Assembly (NCBI GenBank): GCA_021789975.1
Contig: JAJYIT010000011.1
Coordinates: 52,691-116,690, forward strand
DNA from: Bacteroidota bacterium
GTDB taxonomy: Bacteria > Bacteroidota > Ignavibacteria > Kryptoniales > JAKASW01
Reading direction: 5' to 3'
Length of the DNA: 64,000 nucleotides
The notes beneath the pieces were generated by a model that saw only the letters and a program-made list of their open reading frames with translations, ran no database searches and was not told the origin of the DNA. Shown here one piece after another: positions 9,361-17,979 of the stretch. The position numbers were made by a program, and so were the translations under genes. Within the stretch, counting starts at the first letter, position 1. The number at the start of each line of letters is the position of its first letter.

Positions 9361-10227
9361 ATAAAAAAGGCTACCACTCCAAGTTCGGGAATTCCACAGA
9401 AAGCATACAACAACGCATCATTTCTGAACAGCCCTGACGCGCGGGGCATTCGCATTCTCTCGGAATACCTTGAACCTCTATCCCGCTTCCGCAGGTTAAA
9501 AATCCGTGACACGATAGTGTTCTTCGGCTCCGCGAGAAGCACAACTCCCACCGAAGCTAGAACGCGCCTGAGCAACGCGAAGAAGAAATTGCTGAGAGCA
9601 AGTAGGTCCAATAATCCTGGCAGCAGGGACGTGGCCAAAGCGCAGAAGGAGCTGGAGGCGGCTGAAGCGGGGATAACCATGGCGAAATACTATCAGGATG
9701 CCGTCAAGCTAAGCGAGATGCTGACCAGATGGTCGAAGAGCCTGAGCAGAAACGGCGAACAACAGTTCGTTATTTGCTCAGGAGGAGGTCCCGGTATGAT
9801 GCTGGCTGCAAACAAAGGCGCGATCCGCGCGGGCGGACTTACGATGGGACTCAACATAAGCCTTCCGCACGAACAATTCCCAAATAGGTACATCACCCCC
9901 GGACTGGACCTTGAATTCCATTATTTCTTCATGCGAAAGTTCTGGTTCGCGTATTTGGCCAAGGCACTCGTAGTGTTTCCCGGCGGATTCGGAACCATGG
10001 ATGAATTGATGGAAGTCCTTACTCTACTTCAAACCGGAAAAATAAAAAAGAAGTTAACCGTCATTATATACGGCAGCAAATACTGGAAAAGTGTAGTTAA
10101 CTTCGACGGCCTTGTTAAGTCCGGTGCTATCGATGAGAGGGACCTGAGGCTTTTCAAGTTTGCCGATGATCCGATCACTGCTTTTGAAATCCTCACTGGA
10201 GAACTCAAAAAGAATTATGGCTTATAG
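9361..10227 (+). CDS. LOG family (lysine-decarboxylase-like fold) protein with apparent non-standard start
   Basis: This protein belongs to the LOG/YgdH nucleotide 5'-monophosphate phosphoribohydrolase-type family, shown by SGGGPGMMLAANKGA and the signature PGGFGTMDELMEVL. No ATG, GTG or TTG opens the full-length frame. The first such codon is the GTG at 9517, which would begin inside the first Rossmann strand (VFFGSARS). Yet the frame reads sensibly upstream from 9361 (KAYNNASFLNSPDARGIR, then the segment ending FRRLKIRDTI), and an in-frame TGA closes it at 9352-9354. An AAAGGTGA ribosome-binding site lies six bases before an ATA codon at 9361, exactly where an ATG would be expected. I place the start there, as either a rare AUA start or a mutated ATG. 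The enzymatic role is inferred from family only. Confidence 0.75.
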   Translation: MKKATTPSSGIPQKAYNNASFLNSPDARGIRILSEYLEPLSRFRRLKIRDTIVFFGSARSTTPTEARTRLSNAKKKLLRASRSNNPGSRDVAKAQKELEAAEAGITMAKYYQDAVKLSEMLTRWSKSLSRNGEQQFVICSGGGPGMMLAANKGAIRAGGLTMGLNISLPHEQFPNRYITPGLDLEFHYFFMRKFWFAYLAKALVVFPGGFGTMDELMEVLTLLQTGKIKKKLTVIIYGSKYWKSVVNFDGLVKSGAIDERDLRLFKFADDPITAFEILTGELKKNYGL

Positions 10228-11104
10228 CAGAGAGGGAAAACAAGTGAAGCAAGAATCCGAACCGAAGTTTCGTGCCCTGATGAAGCTCCTTGATGATGAA
10301 GACCCACAGGTCTTTGCCGCTGTTGAGAGGGAATTACTCGACAGCGGAACGGAGGTGGTCCCGCTCCTCGAGGAGGAAAAAGGCAATTCTGACGTTCAAG
10401 TCAAGAGGAGAATAGAAGGCTTAATCTCCAGGATCCATTTGGACAAACTTCAGCGTGATTACGATGCACTGCTTGATTACGTCTCACAGCCCGGATTCTC
10501 GCTGGAGCGTGCCCTATTCCTGCTTGCCAGGCCGCTTTATCCTGAGATCGATTTCGTCGAGGTGGGATCTCAGCTGAATGAACTAGCGAGTGAGCTGGGC
10601 AAGAGAATATCTTTGCTTGATAGCCCATACGATACTGTGCAGCGCGTGAACGATTTTTTCCTCGTTGAAATGGGATTTGCCGGGAACTCGAAGGACTATT
10701 ACAATCCGGACAACAGCGTCCTTCATAGAGTTCTGGCAACGCGGCGAGGCATCCCGATCACTCTAGCTATGATTTATCTTCTTGTTGGAAAGCGCCTCAA
10801 CCTGCCTGTCTACGGCGTCGGAGCGCCGGCACATTTTCTCGTAAAATTTGTGCTTGAAGAAAAGGAAATTTATGTCGATGTTTTTAACGGTGGTAAGATC
10901 ATGTCGAGGGGAGACTCCGAGGAGTTCATAGGCGACATGGGTTTCCCATTCGAGCCGCGATTCCTCAAGTGCTCGTCCGATATTGAGATGCTCGCACGTA
11001 CTTGCCGCAACCTGGCACGCGCGTTTTCCGCGGCAGATGAACAGCCGAAAGCCAACGTACTTATGGAATTATCTATAGAGATCGAAAGACTGACGACGAC
11101 TTGA
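10217..11104 (+). CDS. SirB1-family transglutaminase-like protein
   Basis: A protein of about 295 residues in the SirB1/Transglut_core2 family, whose biochemical role is not settled. The core motif SVLHRVLATRRGIPITLAMIY is followed by GVGAPAHFLVKF and a conserved DVFNGGK strand. The N-terminal part is helical and acidic. I chose the ATG giving MAYSREGKQ, which overlaps the LOG stop by 11 bases. The open frame extends further upstream to 10160, but that would bury the start deep in the LOG gene. A GTG at 10244, with a GAGAGG site upstream, is an alternative. The family usually carries tetratricopeptide-like helices after the core, and the tail here (LARTCRNLARAFSAADEQ) fits that. Confidence 0.82.
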   Translation: MAYSREGKQVKQESEPKFRALMKLLDDEDPQVFAAVERELLDSGTEVVPLLEEEKGNSDVQVKRRIEGLISRIHLDKLQRDYDALLDYVSQPGFSLERALFLLARPLYPEIDFVEVGSQLNELASELGKRISLLDSPYDTVQRVNDFFLVEMGFAGNSKDYYNPDNSVLHRVLATRRGIPITLAMIYLLVGKRLNLPVYGVGAPAHFLVKFVLEEKEIYVDVFNGGKIMSRGDSEEFIGDMGFPFEPRFLKCSSDIEMLARTCRNLARAFSAADEQPKANVLMELSIEIERLTTT

Positions 11105-11667
11105 AAATATACACTAAGACCGGAGATGAAGGTGAGACGAGTCTTTTCGGCGGAAGACGAGTCCTGAAAAATGATCCGCGCATTGAGGCATACGGAACTG
11201 TTGACGAGTTGAATTCTCTTCTGGGGGTTGCTCGCGCTTTTTCTGAGAATCAGGAGATCGGCGATATCCTTTCGGATGTTCAAAAGCAGCTCTTCGTACT
11301 GGGGGCGGATCTTGCAACACCGTCCGATGTCAGATCCAAAGCGGTGACAAGAATAGAAAAGATCGATTCGGAAATTCTGGAGAGTACTATAGACAGGTTG
11401 GATGAACAATTAATGCCCTTGAAGTCCTTCATACTTCCTGGTGGCTCGCGAACCGCTGCAATTCTCCACCATGCGAGGACGGTGTGTCGCAGAGCGGAGA
11501 GACTTGTAATCGGGCTACGTAAGTCCGATGATGTATCTAATTATACCGTGATCTTTCTGAACCGACTGTCGGACCTTCTCTTTGAGCTGGCACGGTATGC
11601 GAACAAAACCGATCGTGTTGCCGAAATATTGTGGGCACCAAGAGGAGGGGATGAAACTGATCGATGA
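11101..11667 (+). CDS. PduO-type cob(I)alamin adenosyltransferase
   Basis: A 188-residue ATP:cob(I)alamin adenosyltransferase of the PduO class, which makes adenosylcobalamin in the cytoplasm. The N-terminal ATP-binding motif TKTGDEGETSLFGGRR, the helix EAYGTVDELNSLLGVAR and the C-terminal FILPGGSRTAAILHHART plus CRRAERL are all conserved. The TTG start overlaps the SirB1-family stop by four bases (TTGA), and its own stop overlaps the BatA-like start, so all three are probably translated together. Position in this string says nothing obvious about which B12-dependent enzyme it serves, and none is encoded in the window. Confidence 0.92.
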   Translation: MKIYTKTGDEGETSLFGGRRVLKNDPRIEAYGTVDELNSLLGVARAFSENQEIGDILSDVQKQLFVLGADLATPSDVRSKAVTRIEKIDSEILESTIDRLDEQLMPLKSFILPGGSRTAAILHHARTVCRRAERLVIGLRKSDDVSNYTVIFLNRLSDLLFELARYANKTDRVAEILWAPRGGDETDR

Positions 11668-13835
11668 CATTTCTTAATCCGTTAGTCCTGATTGGTTTGG
11701 TCGCAGCAGGTATTCCCGTCCTGATTCACCTTCTCCAGCTTAAGAAACTTCGTCAGATCGATTTTTCATCCATTCGCTTTCTGAAAGAAATCCAACACGC
11801 CACCGCAAGGAGGATTAAGTTGCGCGATTACCTCCTCCTTCTCGTTAGAACTCTAGCGATAGCTTCGTTGGTAATGGCATTTGCTCGTCCTGCGATCAAG
11901 GGCATTGCGGGGGTGAACGAAACGAGCGCTTCCGTTATGATAATCGACAACTCGCCTTCCACCACCGCCAGGAATGAAAACGGAGAGGTCTATTCGCAGG
12001 AAAAAGATGCCGCCGCAAGCATTCTTAACGACTTCCATCCCGGTGATGACGTGAGCCTGATGTTCACGTCATCCGCCGGCGATACCTCCATGACCTACTC
12101 GAGCATATATCCAAACTCTCTGCTATCAAGAATAACAAGATCGGGACCTTCCAGTGTTTGGGGAAGCTATTCAACGGCGATACGTGCTGCTATCGACAGA
12201 CTATCAAATGCCGGCTACGTCGACAAGGAAATTTATCTTATCGGCGATCTGCAGCGAACGCAGTTTGTGTCCGATACGTCATCGATTACTCCCCCCGCCA
12301 CACCCTCACTTCAGAACGTAAAAGTCTTCTTCGTTCGAACGGCGGAGTCTCCTGGGGACAATTTGTCCGTTACTAGCGTGTTGTTCCCAAACCCCGTGGT
12401 TGAAGCAGGTGTCCCCACCGAAGTCGACGCAACCGTCAGGAACAACGGTGCATCACAAAAGGGAAGCGTCGTCGTGTCGTTGTTTGTGGATAGTAGGAAA
12501 CTGGCACAGTCGGTGGTAGACATTCCGGGCAAAACCGAAAAGAAGGTCAGGCTTTCATTTAGCGTCCAGCAAAACGGCTTCCATTCGGGCGTCGTTCAGA
12601 TTGAGGACAACTCAGTTCAAGTTGATAACAATTTTTATTTCTCTTTCTATGCAATTCAGAAATTGAACGTAGGCGTGGTAGTGAACGATACTTCGTCCGA
12701 TTTCGTCATCAGTGCGATAAACGCAGTTACGTCGGCGAGTAATGGACTGGGCGCTGAAAGCGATTCAACTATCCAGATTGGCACTAAGGCTATTCTGCCT
12801 CAGCAGTTTACTTTTTCGAACCTCGCCGGTACGGATGTGTTGGTTGTCGAATCATACTTGGACAACATCGATTTCGCATCCAAGATAGTGCGGTTTGTAG
12901 AAGGCGGAGGCGGTGCTGTCCTTTTTGCGCCTCTGCCATCACAGGAAGAATCATTTGACCGGCTAATAAGTGAGATGAAACTGGGCACCGTGAAGAGTTT
13001 CTTCTCAAGTCCTTCAGGAAGTTTCATCGGCCTGGATAAAATCGATGTGGGCGACAAATTCTTTTCAGGGATGTTCGCTTCACAAGAAAGCGCTGACCAG
13101 ATCAAGAGTCAACTGGTAACAAAAATCTTTTCCGGGTGCGAGATAAACCCAAATCCTTTTGATCATGTGCTGATGAGTACTTCGTCGGGCCCATTTCTAC
13201 TGGGAAGGGAAGCGGGGTCCGGTTTTGTCTTCGCCGTGACAACTCCGGCGGACACTTCGGCCAGCAATTTCCCGATGTCTCCTTTCTTTCCGATTGTTGT
13301 CCAGCGTACACTCTTTTTTGCCTCTGCGGTAAAGCAAGCTCCGATCCAAACGATTACAGGACACAGTGTCGAGTATCGCCTTTCCGGTGGAGGCGCACAG
13401 GTTGCAAAACTATACTCTCCTTATGGAGACAATGCATCCGTTCTACCCCGCTACGCGGGCAATACTGCGGTATTTAGGCTTAGCGGGTTGGACAAGCCCG
13501 GAACATATTCGCTTGTTGCGAACGATACGATCTGCGAGGTCTCTGCAAACATCGATCCGAGAGCTTCCGATCTTGCTCAAGCTTCCACATCGGATATATC
13601 TCTTTTTGCCGGAAGCTTGGGTATTTCTAGCAAGAATGTATTTGTTGTCAATGCTGGGAAAAATACTGCGGCAACTATTGAAAGATTGAAAGTTGGCAGG
13701 GATCTGTCATCCTTTTTCGCAGGCGCTGCGCTTTTCTTCTTGATCCTCGAAATCCTCATTTCAAGGATGAAGACCTTTCCCGGTCAATCTAGTCTCGGGG
13801 ATTCACGGGAGGGAAGTTCATTGAGTCACGCCTGA
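11664..13835 (+). CDS. BatA-domain / VWA-like membrane protein
   Basis: A 723-residue membrane protein beginning with the BatA (aerotolerance operon) N-terminal domain: FLNPLVLIGLVAAGIPVLIHLL, then DFSSIRFLKEI, then a second membrane helix at about 55-75. A von Willebrand A-type fold follows with a MIDAS-like DNSPS (DxSxS) at about residue 95. Long beta-rich segments, some CARDB/Ig-like (VTSVLFPNPVVEAGVPTEVD), fill the middle. A final membrane helix lies near residues 690-712. Such proteins are common in Bacteroidota/Chlorobi, often near MoxR ATPases, but no MoxR or second Bat protein lies here. Function beyond an envelope role is unknown. Confidence 0.82.
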   Translation: MTFLNPLVLIGLVAAGIPVLIHLLQLKKLRQIDFSSIRFLKEIQHATARRIKLRDYLLLLVRTLAIASLVMAFARPAIKGIAGVNETSASVMIIDNSPSTTARNENGEVYSQEKDAAASILNDFHPGDDVSLMFTSSAGDTSMTYSSIYPNSLLSRITRSGPSSVWGSYSTAIRAAIDRLSNAGYVDKEIYLIGDLQRTQFVSDTSSITPPATPSLQNVKVFFVRTAESPGDNLSVTSVLFPNPVVEAGVPTEVDATVRNNGASQKGSVVVSLFVDSRKLAQSVVDIPGKTEKKVRLSFSVQQNGFHSGVVQIEDNSVQVDNNFYFSFYAIQKLNVGVVVNDTSSDFVISAINAVTSASNGLGAESDSTIQIGTKAILPQQFTFSNLAGTDVLVVESYLDNIDFASKIVRFVEGGGGAVLFAPLPSQEESFDRLISEMKLGTVKSFFSSPSGSFIGLDKIDVGDKFFSGMFASQESADQIKSQLVTKIFSGCEINPNPFDHVLMSTSSGPFLLGREAGSGFVFAVTTPADTSASNFPMSPFFPIVVQRTLFFASAVKQAPIQTITGHSVEYRLSGGGAQVAKLYSPYGDNASVLPRYAGNTAVFRLSGLDKPGTYSLVANDTICEVSANIDPRASDLAQASTSDISLFAGSLGISSKNVFVVNAGKNTAATIERLKVGRDLSSFFAGAALFFLILEILISRMKTFPGQSSLGDSREGSSLSHA

Positions 13836-13907
13836 TTGGGATCGTTGAACGGAACCAAGTAAATTGCGATACGTTAAGGAAAATATGCGGAGGTGTAACA
13901 AACTAAT

Positions 13908-15179
13908 TTGATCTCAACAGGCGATACGAGAGAGCGGGCGCTCGTCGTCGGGGTTTCTTTTGGAAAGGATGAGCGGGCACGCGTTGACGAGAACGTCGAC
14001 GAACTTGTGTTACTGGCGGATACTGCAGGAGCTCGGGTTGTGCGCAAGTTGTTTCAAGACAGACAATCTCCTGACCCTGCTTACTTTGTGGGCAAAGGAA
14101 AGGCGGAAGAGATCAGGTCGGTCGCCGATGCCGAAAACATAAATCTCATAATTTTTGATGATGATCTTTCCGGAGTACAAATTCGGAATCTCGAGAATAT
14201 TGTAGGTAGGCGCGTACTCGACAGGAGCGGACTGATACTCGATATCTTTGCTCTCAGAGCCAGGACTCATGAGGCAAAGTTGCAGGTCGAGATGGCTCAG
14301 CTAAAATACAACATGTCGAGGCTTGCCGGTCAATGGCAGCACTTCTCAAAACAATACGGCGTCATCGGTACAAGGGGGCCGGGCGAAAAACAAATCGAAA
14401 TGGACCGCAGGCTAATCAAGAAACGGATTTCGACGTTGCGTCAAAAACTTGAAGCCATTTCAAGTCAGCGTGAGTTACGGAGATCACGAAGGAACGAGCT
14501 TCCAAAATTTGCTCTCGTCGGTTACACGAATGCCGGAAAGTCAACTCTTATGAACGTTCTGAGCGGTTCGGATACGTTCGTGGAAAATCGTTTGTTCGCA
14601 ACTCTTGATACCTTTACCAGGAAGATTTTCCTGACTCAATCGATACAATGTCTCCTGATAGACACTGTCGGGTTCATTCGCAAGCTCCCCGCCGATCTCG
14701 TGGCATCGTTCAAATCAACTTTGGAAGAGGTTAAATTTGCCGACTACATATTGCACGTTGTAGATATTTCAAGCAACACATTCAGGGAGCAAATCGAAGT
14801 CGTCAACGAGACGCTCGCTTCGCTGGGTTGCGACAAGAAACCGATAATGCTGGTGTTCAATAAAGTCGATCGTGTAGCCGAGTTCGGTGTTGTCAGGAGC
14901 GTACTCCACGAGTTCAGCGGCAGCTCGGTGGCAATTTCTGCCGAGCGGCAAATAAACCTCGGTGAGTTGAGGGATCGCATGCTCGGACTTATGGGAGCAG
15001 ACGTGATAGAAAAATCTTTCAAAATAAAATCCACCCAATCTGAGAAACTTGCAAAGATTCTCTCGGTAGCTGAATTTGTTCAATCGACAGAAACCGACGA
15101 ACAAAGTGACGGACTGAGATTGAAAGTCAGGATCAGGAAGAAAGACTGGGAGAAGCTCAAACGTGAAATCTATGTTTAA
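13908..15179 (+). CDS. hflX: ribosome-associated GTPase HflX
   Basis: A 423-residue HflX GTPase, which splits stalled 70S ribosomes under stress. The HflX-specific N-terminal domain ends in the glycine-rich linker GTRGPGEKQIEMDRR. The GTPase domain carries G1 GYTNAGKST, G3 DTVGFIRKLP and G4 NKVD in order. The C-terminal tail is family-typical (VRIRKKDWEKLK). The start is a TTG preceded by GGAGGTG at a rather long spacing of about 12 bases. A small membrane-protein gene follows after 25 bases and is probably co-transcribed. Confidence 0.93.
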   Translation: MISTGDTRERALVVGVSFGKDERARVDENVDELVLLADTAGARVVRKLFQDRQSPDPAYFVGKGKAEEIRSVADAENINLIIFDDDLSGVQIRNLENIVGRRVLDRSGLILDIFALRARTHEAKLQVEMAQLKYNMSRLAGQWQHFSKQYGVIGTRGPGEKQIEMDRRLIKKRISTLRQKLEAISSQRELRRSRRNELPKFALVGYTNAGKSTLMNVLSGSDTFVENRLFATLDTFTRKIFLTQSIQCLLIDTVGFIRKLPADLVASFKSTLEEVKFADYILHVVDISSNTFREQIEVVNETLASLGCDKKPIMLVFNKVDRVAEFGVVRSVLHEFSGSSVAISAERQINLGELRDRMLGLMGADVIEKSFKIKSTQSEKLAKILSVAEFVQSTETDEQSDGLRLKVRIRKKDWEKLKREIYV

Positions 15180-15204
15180 CAAAGCCCACAGATTTTGAGA
15201 CCGA

Positions 15205-15612
15205 ATGAATATCATTGACAAAACCCTATACCACCAGATCCATCCGTTCAAGCTCGTCACCGACATAATTTGTGCTTTTGCAGCGGTGTATCTGTTGTGG
15301 TTGAACGAGTTGGTACCGGGCATAGTGGTGGCATTTGTCCCGCCGCTTGCCATTTCATTCTTTATGATAAGGACGATGGATTTCGAGAGACAGAAGCAGT
15401 CCAGGCTGGGCAAGTATGTGAAGCAACATATGGGCCGCGGTGCGGATACGATACGGTCGCTCGGTCTGATCGCCATGTTAGCCGGGGGATGGTTCCACTT
15501 CCTTTGGGTTATCGCACTCGGACTCGCGGTGATTATTCTCAGCTGGCTTAACGGGTTCGTATTCAGGCGGGAAAACCCGGCTCAAGTTTCCGCGCGTAAG
15601 GCCCGGCGGTGA
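15205..15612 (+). CDS. small integral membrane protein of unknown function
   Basis: A 135-residue protein with four likely membrane helices arranged as two pairs: residues about 18-36 and 38-55, then 82-98 and 99-118. A basic, charged cytoplasmic loop (RTMDFERQKQSRLGKYVKQH) separates the pairs. I do not recognise the family. The ATG lies 25 bases after hflX on the same strand, so it is probably in the same transcript. No catalytic motif is visible. Confidence 0.65.
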   Translation: MNIIDKTLYHQIHPFKLVTDIICAFAAVYLLWLNELVPGIVVAFVPPLAISFFMIRTMDFERQKQSRLGKYVKQHMGRGADTIRSLGLIAMLAGGWFHFLWVIALGLAVIILSWLNGFVFRRENPAQVSARKARR

Positions 15613-15724
15613 GAGAACTCTTATATTCCATCTCTCTTCCGAAAGACTTATTACCCTCTTAAACAAGACTTCACGTTAAGTTAAAGCATCCGCATTAATT
15701 TGCTACCAAGATAGGGGATAGAGC

Positions 15725-15848
15725 GTTCATCACGAATGGAATAAGGTGAACGGAACTCCGCAATCGCGGGGAAAAGGCGTCGCTTGAAATACCTCCATAA
15801 AACCAAGCCATCCAAGCCACAGTTCAAAGCCGGGCGGCGCCTTTTTTT
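15725..15848 (+). ncRNA. candidate structured RNA ending in a terminator-like stem
   Basis: Three stems occur in succession. GTTCATC (15725-15731) pairs with GGTGAAC (15745-15751). CTCCGC (15756-15761) pairs with GCGGGG (15766-15771) around a four-base loop. A 12-base-pair stem joins 15772-15783 to 15834-15845 and runs straight into a T7 tract. No + strand gene is attached: the next one begins at 16388. It could be a free small RNA, or the 3' end of the hflX transcript. I could not match it to a known riboswitch, 6S, SRP or tmRNA core. Confidence 0.35.
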
Positions 15849-15850
15849 GT

Positions 15851-16220
15851 CTACTGATGCTCAGACGCGAAAAGCACCGATGGCAGAGGTTTCAGTTCAT
15901 GACTAAGTGGATCGAGTGCGAGTCCCAGGGATTCAGGCGTTAGAGAACCGAGTAGAGTGGCGGCGCCATCTTCGCCAAATATAACATCAGATCCCCCCTT
16001 CTTGTCCAAGTATTTAAAAGAGGCGATTACTTTTCTCCTGGTTATTCTGGTCCCGTCAGCCAAACGAAACTCCTCCCTGACAATCGGGATTACCTTAAGA
16101 CGTCTCGACACCTGCGCGGGCACGACAGAATATGCCCGAGTCCAGGCTGAACGCCAAAGTCTCGGTCCTTGCCGGAGCGGCAACGTTTCCAACCTCCGCT
16201 TCCAAAGTAGTTATTCCCAT
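15851..16220 (-). pseudogene. retropepsin-like aspartic protease, frameshifted
   Basis: The two halves of a small clan-AA aspartic protease lie in different frames. The first starts at an ATG (16220) with an AGGAG site six bases upstream, encodes MGITTLEAEVGNVAAP and reaches the active-site triad LDSG. It then reads into nonsense and stops at 16095-16097. The other frame picks up at the same point with AYSVVPAQVSRRLKVIP and continues through the family's typical FRLADGTRITRRKV, FGEDGAATLLGSLTPESLGL and LDPLSHELKPLP to a stop at 15851. The break lies near 16130-16140 and needs either two bases lost or one gained. An intact relative would be about 123 residues. It may be a real mutation or a sequencing/assembly error. 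Confidence 0.75.
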
Positions 16221-16387
16221 CGATATCTCCTCGCTTGGAACTTGGTTAAACGGTAAGATGTATTCCACTTGCTGGATGAGAGTGAAAATATGACCTTATC
16301 CGATATTAGAATCACTTCCCTATAATTCTTAAATTTGAGTCAAGAAATGCAACCACTTTCTCAATATTATTCCTTTCGGAGAAACCA

Positions 16388-17935
16388 TTGGCAAAGCAGA
16401 GGGTGACGTACAGACTAAAGAAGAAGCGTGCAAAAAGAACACGCAAACTTGTGATGAAGAAGGCGGATCCGTCTCGGGTTTTTGAGAAAAACTCTCTTCA
16501 GCTACTCCAAAGCGCTCTCGGTGAATTGGAGAAAGGTTATCTGATGCTTCCGGCTTCAAAGCCGGCAATCCCGGCAAAAAAAGCATTCGAAGAAGTGATG
16601 TTCGATGTCGCAGAGCGCATGAAGGACAATTATCCTTACTTCCATCCGTTCTACGCGGGCCAGATGCTGAAGCCGCCGCACCCGATCGCTAAAATCGCTT
16701 ATATGCTTTCGATGTGGATCAATCCGAACAACCATGCATTAGACGGCGGACGCGCAAGCTCAAAAATGGAAAAAGAAGCCGTCGCAGAAATTGCGCGAAT
16801 GTTCGGGTGGACCAGGCATCTCGGCCATTTGACAGGTGGGGGAACAATGGCGAACCTCGAGGCGCTGTGGGTGGCAGGACAGTTAAACACCAAAAAGAAA
16901 GTCCTTGCCTCCGGACAGGCGCACTATACGCATTCGAGAATCAGCTCCGTTCTCGGTCTTGCCTTTGAATCCGTAGCATCTCAGGAGAACGGCCGCATGG
17001 ATTTGGATGATCTGAAAAAGCATCTTGACACGGGCGATGTCGGGACAGTCGTCGCGACAATCGGCACGACCGCGGTTGGTGCAACAGATCCGCTGCCCGA
17101 GATTCTCCGCTTGCGGGAAGAATACGGTTTTCGTCTTCACGCGGATGCCGCTTACGGAGGTTACTATGTGCTTGCCGACAACCTGTCCGCTGAAACGCGC
17201 AAGGTGTACGACAGGATCGGTGACGTCGACTCCATAGTTGTCGATCCGCACAAGCATGGACTTCAACCTTACGGTTGTGGCTGTGTGATTTTTCGTGATC
17301 CGACTGTCGGCAGATTCTACAAGCATGACTCTCCTTACACATATTTCACTTCTGAAGAATCCGCTGAAGGCGAAACGAGTGGAGGCAGTCTTCACCTTGG
17401 AGAGATAAGCCTCGAGTGCTCAAGAGCCGGGGCATCAGCAGTCGCGCTCTGGGCAACACAGAGACTCCTCCCGCTTTTCCGGGGAGGCGAGTTTGCAGAG
17501 TCGCTCCACAGATGTCGTGAAGCCGCGCTCGAATTCCACGGGAGACTTGCGAGAGATGCGCGGTTCATTACGCCGTTTCCGCCGGAACTCGATATCATTA
17601 TCTGGGCACCGAAGGCGGATAAGGCATCCTCTGCTTCTGAACTTTCGCGCAAGATTTTCGACGAGGCTGCAAAACTGAATCTTCATCTCGCGCTCGCCGA
17701 TCTGCCCTCTTCTTTCTTTGATCTGGATGGTGCCGGAATTCAAAGGGATGCGGAAACTATTACATGCCTGCGGTCTGTTCTCATGAAACCGGAACATCTT
17801 GATTGGGTTGATAGAATATGGAAGCTTCTCGATGAAGCTGCCGAAAGGGCACTCTCGGAGAATGCGAAGAGAGTGGACAAGACCAGCGGAATCGCCGGTT
17901 CATCGCAAAAATCGAGATCAGGAAAAAAGAAGTAG
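16388..17935 (+). CDS. PLP-dependent group II decarboxylase family protein
   Basis: A 515-residue fold-type I pyridoxal-phosphate enzyme of the aromatic-L-amino-acid/glutamate decarboxylase group (COG0076). The cofactor-binding stretch HADAAYGGYY and the Schiff-base lysine motif VDPHKHGLQPYGCG are intact. TGGGTMANLEALW and TSGGSLHLGEISLECSR are also typical. The substrate cannot be read. The frame opens at TTG 16388 with an unusually basic leader (KKKRAKRTRKL). The ATG at 16454 is an alternative start. The C-terminal 20 residues are also Lys/Ser-rich. It lies upstream of carbonic anhydrase and the agmatine-to-putrescine genes on the same strand. A polyamine-related role is possible but not shown, since group II enzymes are not the usual arginine decarboxylases. 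Confidence 0.85.
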   Translation: MAKQRVTYRLKKKRAKRTRKLVMKKADPSRVFEKNSLQLLQSALGELEKGYLMLPASKPAIPAKKAFEEVMFDVAERMKDNYPYFHPFYAGQMLKPPHPIAKIAYMLSMWINPNNHALDGGRASSKMEKEAVAEIARMFGWTRHLGHLTGGGTMANLEALWVAGQLNTKKKVLASGQAHYTHSRISSVLGLAFESVASQENGRMDLDDLKKHLDTGDVGTVVATIGTTAVGATDPLPEILRLREEYGFRLHADAAYGGYYVLADNLSAETRKVYDRIGDVDSIVVDPHKHGLQPYGCGCVIFRDPTVGRFYKHDSPYTYFTSEESAEGETSGGSLHLGEISLECSRAGASAVALWATQRLLPLFRGGEFAESLHRCREAALEFHGRLARDARFITPFPPELDIIIWAPKADKASSASELSRKIFDEAAKLNLHLALADLPSSFFDLDGAGIQRDAETITCLRSVLMKPEHLDWVDRIWKLLDEAAERALSENAKRVDKTSGIAGSSQKSRSGKKK

Positions 17936-17979
17936 AGATAACAGACGACAAAGACAATCGGTGTTTTAAAGGTGATGAT

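Noticed and set aside
14769..15476. 235-codon antisense frame over hflX and the small membrane protein
   Set aside because: Shadow of two genes, with no recognisable protein sequence.
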